From positions 1 to 33,182 of the forward strand of contig LCQS01000013.1 of NCBI GenBank assembly GCA_001004265.1: a stretch of DNA of 33,182 nucleotides. The letters are read 5' to 3'. This DNA comes from Parcubacteria group bacterium GW2011_GWA2_51_10. Its GTDB lineage: Bacteria; Patescibacteriota; Minisyncoccia; Phycocordibacterales; UBA2100. The position numbers and the translations under genes are program-made. Each line of letters begins with the position of its first letter. Position 1 is the stretch's first letter. The notes beneath the pieces are model-generated. The model ran no database searches, was not told where the DNA came from, and worked only from the letters and a program-made list of their open reading frames with translations. Of the stretch, positions 22,774 to 30,520 are shown piece by piece.

Positions 22774-23574
22774 ATGCCTCCGAAATTGTATGCAAAACGT
22801 ACGCGCAATATATTTGATCCCGCGTCGTCGGAAATTTTTCGCGTAAGCCGCAGCAAGATCGATTTATTTCATGAGTGCCCACGCTGTTTTTATTTGGATG
22901 TGCGTCTCGGCATTGCGCGCCCGTCATTTCCGGCGTTTACGTTGAATAACGCCGTAGATGAGCTCATGAAGCGGGAATTTGATATGCATCGTGCGAAAGG
23001 TGAGCCGCATCCTTTAATGAAGGCATACAGGATTGATGCCGTCCCGCTTCACGACCCAAGGATGGAAGAATGGCGAGATGCTCTGCGCAAGGGCATCCAG
23101 TATCATCACAAACCCACGGGGTTCATTTTCCGGGGGGGAGTGGACGATATCTGGGTCAATACCGAGGGTGAACTAATTGTTGTAGATTACAAGGCGACGA
23201 GCAAAAAGGACGAAGTTACGATAGATGGATATTGGCAGAGAGGGTACAAGCGGCAAGTAGAAATTTATCAATGGCTTCTGCGCGGTATCGGCGAAAAAGT
23301 CTCTCCCACCGCCTATTTCGTCTATGTGAACGGGAAATCTGATGCTAAGGCGTTTGACGGCAAGCTTGAGTTTGATGTCACAATTCTTCCGCACGAGGGA
23401 GACACATCCTGGATAGAGCCGGTTGTGATGAGATTGTCGGAATGCCTGCGCGCCAGCGGCGTTCCGCAGCCTGCAGAAACATGTGAGTATTGTCGATACC
23501 GAGAAGCGGCAGGTAAGGAGTTACTCGCACTCACCAAAAGCTCGAAGAAAAGTAGCGGCACTTTGGGGATTTGA
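22774..23574 (+). CDS. PD-(D/E)XK nuclease-family protein with paired cysteines (RecB/Cas4-like)
   Basis: This 266-residue protein shows the RecB-type nuclease signature: RVSRSKIDLFHECPRCFYLDVRLGI at the N-terminus, FRGGVDDIWVNTEGELIVVDYKATSKKDE (GVDD and the DYK of motifs II and III) and GYKRQVEIYQWLLRG (the QxxxY motif). CxxC pairs at the N-terminus (CPRC) and near the C-terminus (CEYCRYRE) could bind a metal or an iron-sulfur cluster, as in Cas4 and AddB, although the spacing differs. There is no helicase domain and no CRISPR array or cas gene in the window. It is therefore best read as a stand-alone exonuclease-like protein. A leaderless promoter precedes it. Confidence 0.82.
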   Translation: MPPKLYAKRTRNIFDPASSEIFRVSRSKIDLFHECPRCFYLDVRLGIARPSFPAFTLNNAVDELMKREFDMHRAKGEPHPLMKAYRIDAVPLHDPRMEEWRDALRKGIQYHHKPTGFIFRGGVDDIWVNTEGELIVVDYKATSKKDEVTIDGYWQRGYKRQVEIYQWLLRGIGEKVSPTAYFVYVNGKSDAKAFDGKLEFDVTILPHEGDTSWIEPVVMRLSECLRASGVPQPAETCEYCRYREAAGKELLALTKSSKKSSGTLGI

Positions 23575-23610
23575 TCATGAGCAAGAGGCAAGAGAAGGAC
23601 GCAGACATAA

Positions 23611-23743
23611 ACCCCGTTAGAAGTTCTCGGCAGAAAAATTTTATTAAAATTTTTCTGCTCTAGATTAACGGAGATATGGCAAAAAAGCTGATTATGTCTC
23701 GGACAAATGATTATAATCAAATAAGTCAAACTTCTAACGGGGT
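23611..23743. repeat. terminal-inverted-repeat element E4 spanning the start of ung
   Basis: The arms ACCCCGTTAGAAGTT (23611-23625) and AACTTCTAACGGGGT (23729-23743) are perfect 15-bp inverted repeats. Inside is a perfect 13-bp hairpin GCAGAAAAATTTT-ATT-AAAATTTTTCTGC (23630-23658) and, near the right end, TCGGACAAATGATTATAATCAAA, similar to the inside of element E1. The first 22 codons of ung lie within it. Confidence 0.75.
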
Positions 23744-24500
23744 AAAAATAGAAAGCTCGTGGAAAGCGGCACTCAAAGATGAGTTCGGACGGGACTATTT
23801 CAAGGAATTGCGCGAGTTCGTCAAGGGCGAATACCAGCACGCCATTGTGTACCCGCCGCCGAAGAATATTTTTCGTGCGTTCGAGCTATGTCCTGTCGGC
23901 AGCGTCAAAGTCGTGATACTCGGTCAGGATCCCTACCATGGTACGGGGCAGGCGAACGGACTTTGTTTTGCCGTCAATGAAGGTGTTCCTCTGCCGCCGT
24001 CGCTCCAAAATATATTCAAGGAGTTGGAGAGTGATTTGGGCGAATCGGTGGAAAATAAAAAGGGCGACCGAGCGCAGAGCGAGGAAGTCCTGAGGCCAGC
24101 AGGCCGAACGGGCGACCGAGCGCAGAGTGAGAAAGTCCTGAGGCCAGCAGGCCGAAGGGGCGATCTTGAGCGTTGGGCAAGGCAAGGCGTTCTGCTTCTC
24201 AATGCCACGTTGACCGTGCGCGCCGGAAGCGCCGGCTCGCATCAAGGCAAGGGCTGGGAAGAGTTCTCCGATGCAGTCATACGAAAGCTTTCCGACGAAC
24301 GCGAGCATCTTGTTTTCATTCTCTGGGGTAATTATGCGAAAGCCAAGGGCGCCCATATAGACAGGAGTAAGCACCTGGTCATCGAATCGGCGCACCCCTC
24401 GCCTTTCTCTGCCGCCAACGGCTTTTTCGGTTCAAAACCCTTCAGCAAAACGAATGAGTACCTAGTGACCCACAACAAGAGGCCCATTGATTGGCTGTAG
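23676..24500 (+). CDS. ung: uracil-DNA glycosylase with an inserted repeat peptide
   Basis: Family-1 UDG removes uracil from DNA. VVILGQDPYHGTGQANGLCFAV carries the catalytic aspartate (GQDPYH, residues 83-88), then PPSLQNIFKELESDLG, WARQGVLLLNATLTVRAG, HLVFILWGNYAKAKG and IESAHPSPFSAANGFFGSKPFSKTN (HPSP with the catalytic histidine). Compared with E. coli Ung there is an insertion of ~40 residues (about 122-161) before DLERWARQG, made by two 48-bp copies of the R1 repeat (GDRAQSEEVLRPAGRT, GDRAQSEKVLRPAGRR). The first ~22 residues lie in inverted-repeat element E4, and no other start codon is available before the conserved part. The ATG at 23676 has GGAG close upstream; 23694 is an alternative. 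Confidence 0.95.
   Translation: MAKKLIMSRTNDYNQISQTSNGVKIESSWKAALKDEFGRDYFKELREFVKGEYQHAIVYPPPKNIFRAFELCPVGSVKVVILGQDPYHGTGQANGLCFAVNEGVPLPPSLQNIFKELESDLGESVENKKGDRAQSEEVLRPAGRTGDRAQSEKVLRPAGRRGDLERWARQGVLLLNATLTVRAGSAGSHQGKGWEEFSDAVIRKLSDEREHLVFILWGNYAKAKGAHIDRSKHLVIESAHPSPFSAANGFFGSKPFSKTNEYLVTHNKRPIDWL
24062..24157 (+). repeat. R1 structured repeat, tandem copies C1 and C2, in frame inside ung
   Basis: The period is exactly 48 bp (16 codons). Each unit reads GGGCGACCGAGCGCAGAG, then GAGGAAGTCCTGAG (or a close variant), then hairpin GGCC-AGCA-GGCC (24094-24105 and 24142-24153), then GAA. The two units differ at a few positions, so the array is not an exact recent duplication. Confidence 0.85.
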
Positions 24501-24521
24501 CCCTCTAGCAGTGATGCAGCG

Positions 24522-24548
24522 CCCCCGTTTAAAATAGAACGCGGGGCA
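24522..24548 (-). terminator. hairpin between ung and the M16 peptidase gene
   Basis: GCCCCCGTT-TAAAATAG-AACGCGGGGC can pair over about 9 bp with one mismatch between the converging ung and peptidase genes. No clear T tract follows on either strand. Confidence 0.45.
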
Positions 24549-24588
24549 CTATAAAGACGTAGTCGGGTGGTAAAAACGCCGCAATGAA

Positions 24589-25860
24589 CTAGACGCGTAA
24601 CAGAGGGTATAGATGTTGATTGTTCGGATGCGGACCGATGACGGCGAGATTGAGTGAACCCGACTTGAAGAGATCGCGTGCGACTCGCTGTACGTCATCT
24701 GCATCTATTCGGTCAATGTTTTTTAGAAGCTCCGCGAGCGATCGCACCCTGCCAATCGAGACGACAGATGCGGCCGCATGCGTTGCCACCGCATCGCTCG
24801 TTTCGAGCGCTAGTGTCATTGTGCCCTTGATGTGTTGTTTTGCCTTACGGAGCTCCGCATTGGACACTTTGACCCGTTTTAATTTGCGCAACTCGGCGAG
24901 GACTGTGGAAATCGTCTTATCAAGCTTTTCGTGTGCGACGCCCGCCTGGATGGCGAGGTATCCAGTGTCTCTATACTTGTCCGCCCATGCGTGGATGGAA
25001 TATGCAAGCCCGCGCTTTTCCCGCACTTCGAGAAAGAGGCGGCTGCTCATGCCGCTTCCGAGGATTGCAGCGAGAACTTCAAGCGCAAACTCATCTTTGT
25101 GTAAGTACGGATACGCAGGCACACCGAGTATCATGTGCGTCTGATCGGTTTTCTTTTCTTTTATCGCTATAGCCGGTTCCACCTGCGCCTTCGAGAAGGG
25201 AAGGGCCGCTTGCGGATTGCCATTCGAAAGGCGCCCGAAATCGCGCCTGATCTTCGCGAGTGTCTTTACAATGGGAAAAGAGCCCGCGACGCAAACGACG
25301 CTATTCTGCGCGGTGTAATGCTTCTTGAAATACGACGCGAAATCCCTACGGCTGAACGAGCGTATATTCTCCTTGGGTCCTAAAATGGTGCGCCCGAGTG
25401 GATGCTCCTTTCCGAACATAAGCGCATCGAACACATTGTCTACGGTGCGCATTGGCATGTCTTCATACATGTCAATTTCTTGAATGACAGCGCCTCGCTC
25501 TTTTGCAATTTCTCTGCCGGGGAGCGTTGAATTAAGAAAAATGTCGCTTATCACGTCAAGCGCAACGCGCAAATATCGACTGCTCACTTTTGCGAAATAC
25601 GCGGTGCGATCCTTCGCGGTGAATGCATTGTATATAGAACCAATGGCGTCGAGCTCCTCACTGATCGCCCGCGCGCTCGGGCGTTTCTTTGTTCCCTTGA
25701 AGAACATGTGCTCGAGGAAATGCGCGAGCCCGTTCTCGCGCTCCGTCTCGTATCGCGAGCCCGTGCCAGTCATAACAACGACTGTTGCTGTCATCGTATC
25801 TTTCATGGGCGCAAGCACGATGCGAAGACCGTTTTCAAGCGTGTGAATCTGATATTGCAT
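24589..25860 (-). CDS. M16-family zinc metallopeptidase
   Basis: This 423-residue pitrilysin/processing-peptidase-type protease has the inverted zinc motif HFLEH (residues 47-51) and the third ligand at E128 (ERGAVIQEI), with the expected ~76-residue spacing. The second domain shows SRLFLEVREKRGLAYSIHAW, the usual substrate-side motif. No signal peptide is visible. The track's start at 26166 runs antisense into alaS. The start at 25860 (MQYQIHTLENGLRIVLAP) matches the family, and TACGAT lies just upstream. It is divergent from alaS, whose start codon is 66 bp away. Confidence 0.93.
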   Translation of the reverse strand: MQYQIHTLENGLRIVLAPMKDTMTATVVVMTGTGSRYETERENGLAHFLEHMFFKGTKKRPSARAISEELDAIGSIYNAFTAKDRTAYFAKVSSRYLRVALDVISDIFLNSTLPGREIAKERGAVIQEIDMYEDMPMRTVDNVFDALMFGKEHPLGRTILGPKENIRSFSRRDFASYFKKHYTAQNSVVCVAGSFPIVKTLAKIRRDFGRLSNGNPQAALPFSKAQVEPAIAIKEKKTDQTHMILGVPAYPYLHKDEFALEVLAAILGSGMSSRLFLEVREKRGLAYSIHAWADKYRDTGYLAIQAGVAHEKLDKTISTVLAELRKLKRVKVSNAELRKAKQHIKGTMTLALETSDAVATHAAASVVSIGRVRSLAELLKNIDRIDADDVQRVARDLFKSGSLNLAVIGPHPNNQHLYPLLRV

Positions 25861-25912
25861 CGCGGCATCGTACCCTCTCGACGGCCGCGCGGCAAACCCA
25901 GAAAAAAGTGTG

Positions 25913-25918
25913 TATAAT
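25913..25918 (+). promoter_or_regulatory. -10 box of alaS, leaderless configuration
   Basis: TATAAT (in TGTGTATAAT) is followed by CCTGCATT and ATG 25927 (8 nt). Confidence 0.7.
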
Positions 25919-25926
25919 CCTGCATT

Positions 25927-27894
25927 ATGACAGCGAATGAGATCCGCGCCGCATTCCTCGATTTTTTCCAGAGGCGCGATCATATCGTTATTCCTTCGGC
26001 CTCGCTCGTGCCTGAAAACGATCCGACGACTCTCTTTACGGGGAGCGGTATGCAACCGTTGGTTCCGTATCTTCTCGGGAAAGACCATCCCGCCGGAAAT
26101 CGGCTTGCCAATTCCCAGAAATGCTTCAGAGCCATGGATATTGATGAGGTCGGCGATAATCGTCACACGACGTTTTTTGAAATGCTCGGCAATTGGTCTT
26201 TGGGCAATTATTTCAAAAAGGAGCAGCTTTCATATTTTTTTGAATTTCTCGTCGACGTCATTCATCTTGACCCGAGACGTCTCTACGTTACGGTTTTCAT
26301 CGGCGACGAGAAAACAGGAATTCCGAAGGATGATGAATCTGCGGCCATTTGGAAAGAGCTGTTTTCACAGAGGGGAATTGCCGCGAAAGAAGTCTCGCTC
26401 GGCTCCGGGGAGGAGGGTTCTCGCACAGGAATGCAGGATGGACGCATATTCTATTACGGCGCGGAAAAAAATTGGTGGAGTAGGGCGGGTACGCCGGATC
26501 AAATGCCCGCCGGAGAGCCAGGCGGACCCGACTCTGAAGTGTTTTACGATTTCGGGACCGCGCACGATATTCGCTTCGGCACATACTGTCACCCGAATTG
26601 CGACTGTGGCAGATTCCTGGAAATCGGCAATTCAGTCTTCATGCAGTACATGAAAAGCTCTGACGGCTCTTTTGCACTCTTGCCGAAGCTAAATGTCGAT
26701 TTCGGCGGTGGACTAGAGCGCATTACCGCGGCAGCGGGAGGTAACCCGGACATTTTTCGGATTGATCTTTTCGCCGACATAATCGCTCTCTTGCAACACT
26801 ACGCCGATGAAAAACAGTATGATGATCCGAAGCACACAAAAAGTTTTCGAATAATTGCTGATCATATTCGCGCTGCCGTTTTCATGATTGCGGATGGCGT
26901 GCGTCCATCGAATACCGATCGTGGCTACATGCTGCGGCGTCTTTTGCGCAGAGCGGCTCATCATGCAATCGCACTCGGCGCCGCACAGGGACAGGAAGAA
27001 AACAACGAGCTTGTGCGGTGCGCGATGCTTGTCGTTGAGAAGTATAAGGAGGCATATCCCGAGCTCGACGGCGAAAACGTGTACAAAAAAATATGGGAGA
27101 CGATATGGGAGGAGGAAAAACAGTTCGCGCGAGCACTCGATATGGGCAAGCGCGCATTTGATAAAATAGTCAGCGCTGAAGGTGCTCTCTCGGGAAAATC
27201 GGCAACCATGCTTGTCACAACATACGGTTTGCCCCTCGAGACCGCCATAGACTTGGCGCGAGAACGAGGGATTGATGTGGACGAAAGAGAGATTACAGAA
27301 ACGCACAAGCGGTTAATGGACGAGCACAGAGAAGTTTCTCGTGCTGGTGTCACGCAGAAGTTCAAGGGAGGGCTTGCTGACAGCTCGGAGAAAACTACAC
27401 GCCTGCACACGGCGCACCACCTCCTTCTGGCTGCACTTCAGCTCATATTGGGCAGGGCAGTGAAGCAGCGGGGCAGCAACATTACGCAAGATCGGCTGCG
27501 CATCGATTTTTCATTCGAGAGAAAAGTATCAGATGAGGAACTTAAAGAAGTAGAGCGGATCGTGAACGAAAAAATACACGAAGAGCTCCCTGTCATTCGC
27601 ACGCTTATGTCTAAGAGCGAAGCGGAAAAGCTCGGCGCACAGCAGGAGTTCGGGGCAAAGTACCCCGATCAAGTATCGGTCTACTCGATCGGCCCGGAAA
27701 CAGCGACGGACGATGATCCGAAATTTGAAAAAGCTTTCTCACTCGAGTTCTGCGGCGGCCCACATGTGAATAATACTCGCGAGCTTGCGAGTATTATTCA
27801 CCCTGACGGTCCTGACCGGAAGGGTTCTTTCAAAATTGTTAAAGAAGAGGCCGTGGCTTCCGGAATCCGCCGCATCAAGGCAGTGTTGCTGTGA
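25927..27894 (+). CDS. alaS: alanine--tRNA ligase lacking the C-Ala domain
   Basis: AlaRS charges tRNA-Ala. The catalytic class II domain (FFQRRDHIVIPSASLVPENDPTTLFTGSGMQPLVPYLLG, NRHTTFFEMLGNWSLGNYF, NFGGGLER-like VDFGGGLERI), the tRNA-recognition region (GVRPSNTDRGYMLRRLLRRAAHH) and the editing domain (HTAHHLLLAALQ with HxxxH; CGGPHVNNT with CxxxH) are complete. It ends KIVKEEAVASGIRRIKAVLL at 655 residues against ~875, so the C-terminal C-Ala domain (dimerisation and tRNA elbow binding) is absent. The end is tidy, which points to a short lineage form rather than a broken gene. Its substrate gene, tRNA-Ala(UGC) with G3-U70, is in the same window. Confidence 0.96.
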   Translation: MTANEIRAAFLDFFQRRDHIVIPSASLVPENDPTTLFTGSGMQPLVPYLLGKDHPAGNRLANSQKCFRAMDIDEVGDNRHTTFFEMLGNWSLGNYFKKEQLSYFFEFLVDVIHLDPRRLYVTVFIGDEKTGIPKDDESAAIWKELFSQRGIAAKEVSLGSGEEGSRTGMQDGRIFYYGAEKNWWSRAGTPDQMPAGEPGGPDSEVFYDFGTAHDIRFGTYCHPNCDCGRFLEIGNSVFMQYMKSSDGSFALLPKLNVDFGGGLERITAAAGGNPDIFRIDLFADIIALLQHYADEKQYDDPKHTKSFRIIADHIRAAVFMIADGVRPSNTDRGYMLRRLLRRAAHHAIALGAAQGQEENNELVRCAMLVVEKYKEAYPELDGENVYKKIWETIWEEEKQFARALDMGKRAFDKIVSAEGALSGKSATMLVTTYGLPLETAIDLARERGIDVDEREITETHKRLMDEHREVSRAGVTQKFKGGLADSSEKTTRLHTAHHLLLAALQLILGRAVKQRGSNITQDRLRIDFSFERKVSDEELKEVERIVNEKIHEELPVIRTLMSKSEAEKLGAQQEFGAKYPDQVSVYSIGPETATDDDPKFEKAFSLEFCGGPHVNNTRELASIIHPDGPDRKGSFKIVKEEAVASGIRRIKAVLL

Positions 27895-27935
27895 GAGAGC
27901 GATTTTGTGCGCACCTTGCGGCAGGGTAGAGCTGA

Positions 27936-27941
27936 TATACT
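27936..27941 (+). promoter_or_regulatory. extended -10 of the PilM-like gene, leaderless configuration
   Basis: TGA-TATACT is followed by GAATCG and ATG 27948 (6 nt). Confidence 0.65.
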
Positions 27942-27947
27942 GAATCG

Positions 27948-29105
27948 ATGTTTCGTTTGCGTCCGCATAAGCTGGTGCGCCCGATCATAGTCGCCGATTT
28001 AGGTAGCAACAGCGCCGGAGTCTGTCTCATCGAGCCCGGCCGTCCGGCCGCAATAATCTCGGCAGAACGACTCACGCTGCCATGGAAGGAGCGCACGCCG
28101 AAAGAGCGCACGGCAGGCGTCTTGTCGCTTCTCGACGAGGCGTGTGCTCACGCTTCTGCGCTTCTCGCACGCATGAAGGCAGAACGACACATGTTAGCTC
28201 CAAAAGAAGCATACGCTATCATTCACGCGCATTGGACGAACTCGCAGACATCAGAGACGGCAGTTTTGTATGAAAAGGAAGAGACCGTAACGGAAGAAAT
28301 GATGAGTTCGCTTGCTCGTAAGGCGCTCGAGCAAACCAAGGAGATCGATAGGTCCGGCATTTTCGAAGCGAGCGTGACATGTATCGACCTCAATGGGTAC
28401 ACGACAGGGAGACCCAATGGAAAACGTGCGCGGCAAGTCAGCATCCCGACTCTCATGTCGTCGTTTGAGCCGGGGCTCGCGCAGGGTGCCCGCGAGACTT
28501 TACTGCGGCACTTTCCCGGAGAAGTTTCATTCCGATCTATGACGCGTGCAATTCTCGCGGCAGTGAAGGAGAGCGGGGGACAGATTAGAAATTCCATCAT
28601 CATCGACATCGGCGGTGAGACAGCGAATTGCATCGTTATGCGTGACGGCATTATCGACAGCCATGTTGTCGCAGGTAAAGGCGCGCGTGAGATCCTGATG
28701 CACATTGCCGGAAAGGGTTCGGCAGAAGAGATACTTTCTTTGATGCGCATGAGGGAGAAGGACGCGTGCTCGGAGCCAGAGTGCGCTCGTTTAGACTCTT
28801 CACTTGCCGAGGTCGAGCTCGAGCTTACCAAGTCCTTCGGCGAGACGATGGCGCGGCTCGCGAATCTGCGGCGTCTTCCAAACGCGATGACGATCATCGC
28901 TCTTCCGGAACTGCTGCCGTGGCTCGTTCGTTTTTTCTCACGGATAGATTTCGGGCAGTTTACGGTGACGACACAGCCCTTCAAACCGAGCGCGCTCTCG
29001 CCAGATGATCTTGCGTCGTTTGCTGTCGCCGCCTCGGGCGTGCGCGTTGACACATCGCTTGCGCTCGCCGCAAGCTTTGTCAACATCGAGCGCTTGCAGG
29101 ATTAA
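27948..29105 (+). CDS. PilM/FtsA-like actin-fold ATPase
   Basis: This 385-residue protein has the actin/Hsp70-fold pattern of PilM and FtsA: an N-terminal phosphate-1 region VADLGSNSAGVCLIEPGR, and a phosphate-2 region IIIDIGGETANCIVMRDGIIDSHVVAGKGAREIL near residue 220. PilM organises type IV pilus assembly at the inner membrane, and FtsA anchors FtsZ. No C-terminal amphipathic FtsA helix is obvious. The next gene encodes a one-TM protein with a large extracytoplasmic part, an arrangement reminiscent of PilM with its membrane partner, but the usual pilN/O/Q genes are not here. PilM-like is the better guess. Confidence 0.7.
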   Translation: MFRLRPHKLVRPIIVADLGSNSAGVCLIEPGRPAAIISAERLTLPWKERTPKERTAGVLSLLDEACAHASALLARMKAERHMLAPKEAYAIIHAHWTNSQTSETAVLYEKEETVTEEMMSSLARKALEQTKEIDRSGIFEASVTCIDLNGYTTGRPNGKRARQVSIPTLMSSFEPGLAQGARETLLRHFPGEVSFRSMTRAILAAVKESGGQIRNSIIIDIGGETANCIVMRDGIIDSHVVAGKGAREILMHIAGKGSAEEILSLMRMREKDACSEPECARLDSSLAEVELELTKSFGETMARLANLRRLPNAMTIIALPELLPWLVRFFSRIDFGQFTVTTQPFKPSALSPDDLASFAVAASGVRVDTSLALAASFVNIERLQD

Positions 29106-29114
29106 TTTTCATGT

Positions 29115-29120
29115 TACAAT
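29115..29120 (+). promoter_or_regulatory. -10 box upstream of the one-TM protein gene
   Basis: TGT-TACAAT is an extended -10 box. The ATG follows after 14 nt (TTTTTTAAACAACA), so a short leader of about 7 nt is predicted. Confidence 0.5.
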
Positions 29121-29134
29121 TTTTTTAAACAACA

Positions 29135-30520
29135 ATGGCGAAGGATTATTTCAAGGATGCAGTTGAAGAAGGCGGCCAGTCGGGGGCGCGAGAAACGCCG
29201 GCGAGAAGAGGGCCGTCGTTTTCATATAGTGAGGGCATGGGCGAGAGCCGTGGCACTCCGCAGGGTGAGCGCTCTATTCGCAACATCAGCATATCGCCTC
29301 GCCGGGCCATGAGGAACCCCAGCGGAGAGACACACGAGGTCGCCCCGCCGCCCCGCTCTCCCTCACGAGGACGCCGCAGGTGGTTGTGGATCGCCGCAGT
29401 ATTATCACTTGTCATTCTTGTGGTGCTGGGGCTGTTCGCATTTCGCGCAACAGCGGTCACGGTGATTCCAACATCGCGCGCTATAGAACAAAATGGCGAC
29501 GTTCACATCGTAGGCTATCTTGAGAGCGCTGCGCCAACCGGTTCGCTCACCTATACTCTTTCCGCGTACGACTTTGAGGACTCTGGCGCCGTTTCCTCGC
29601 AGGGTGTCGAGAAGGTCTCAGTGCGCGCGAGTGGGAACATTACGTTATACAATGAATATTCCGATAGCAGCGTTCGACTCTTAAAAAACACGCGGCTAGA
29701 AGCCCCAAACGGTCTTATATTCCGCATCCCCGAGGAAGTTGTGATTCCAGGCAAGAAGGGCGCGAGCCCAGGCTCGATCACCGTCACGGCGGCGGCTGAA
29801 AGATCTGGTGAGCAATATAATGTCGCGCCAGTCTCGCGTTTTACCTTGCCAGGTCTTAAGGGGAACGCGGCAATGTATGCGAAGGTATATGCACGATCAA
29901 GCGTTGCTATGAGCGGCGGATTTGAGGGAGAGCGGCCCGCGGTTCCTGTGGGGGAGCTTGACGCCGCACGCGCCGATATTAGGGTGCGCCTCCAGAAAAA
30001 AGCCCAAGAGGCCGCTCGCGCGCTCATGAGTGATGCGACTATTGTTCTTTTGGATTTGATGAGCGTCAAATATGAATCACTACCGCAGACGATCGAAGCG
30101 GGCGGGGGTGTTCGCATACATGAGAAGGCGCATGTTGAGATCCCTGTATTTCCTGCCGGAGAGTTCGCCGCAGCGCTCGCAGATACGATTGCAATTTCAT
30201 TGAGCGAGGAAGAGGCGCGAGTCGTCGGCGCAGATGCGCTTGCTGCGCGCAGTGAAATTGATAGTTCAGGCACGGCTCTTGCTGAGGGACCGCTCGATTT
30301 CACACTGAATGGCAAAGCGCTTCTCGTATGGAATATTGATGTCGCGGCGCTCTCACGAGCGCTCGCCGGCCGCGCAGAGGGCGAATTTCAAACGATTATT
30401 GCGAATTTCGCGAGTATTCAGGAGGCGCGAGCGCGGATCGAACCGTTCTGGAGAGGATCCTTTCCGGAAGATGAGTCGGATATCAAAATTAAGGTCACGG
30501 CACCACCCTCACAGCAGTAA
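29135..30520 (+). CDS. unrecognised single-pass membrane protein with a large external domain, 461 aa
   Basis: The first ~80 residues are disordered, rich in Pro, Arg, Ser and Gly and cytoplasmic. One membrane helix follows (~83-103, WLWIAAVLSLVILVVLGLFAF), then a beta-rich external part of ~350 residues: VSVRASGNITLYNEYSDSSVRLLKNTRLEAPNGLIFRIPEEVVIPGKKGASPGSITVTAAAERSGEQYNV. This segment resembles the baseplate J/gp47-type beta domain seen in other CPR surface proteins, which is a tentative likeness. It follows the PilM-like gene by 29 bp. Its TAA stop overlaps the infA start (TAATG), so it is translationally coupled to infA. Confidence 0.7.
   Translation: MAKDYFKDAVEEGGQSGARETPARRGPSFSYSEGMGESRGTPQGERSIRNISISPRRAMRNPSGETHEVAPPPRSPSRGRRRWLWIAAVLSLVILVVLGLFAFRATAVTVIPTSRAIEQNGDVHIVGYLESAAPTGSLTYTLSAYDFEDSGAVSSQGVEKVSVRASGNITLYNEYSDSSVRLLKNTRLEAPNGLIFRIPEEVVIPGKKGASPGSITVTAAAERSGEQYNVAPVSRFTLPGLKGNAAMYAKVYARSSVAMSGGFEGERPAVPVGELDAARADIRVRLQKKAQEAARALMSDATIVLLDLMSVKYESLPQTIEAGGGVRIHEKAHVEIPVFPAGEFAAALADTIAISLSEEEARVVGADALAARSEIDSSGTALAEGPLDFTLNGKALLVWNIDVAALSRALAGRAEGEFQTIIANFASIQEARARIEPFWRGSFPEDESDIKIKVTAPPSQQ

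Noticed and set aside
24062-24157. Two-unit 48-bp repeat as a small CRISPR array
   Set aside because: There are no spacers, the units are directly adjacent and translated inside ung, and no cas genes are present.
25861-26166. N-terminal extension of the M16 peptidase in the ORF track
   Set aside because: It is antisense to the start of alaS; the family homology begins at ATG 25860.
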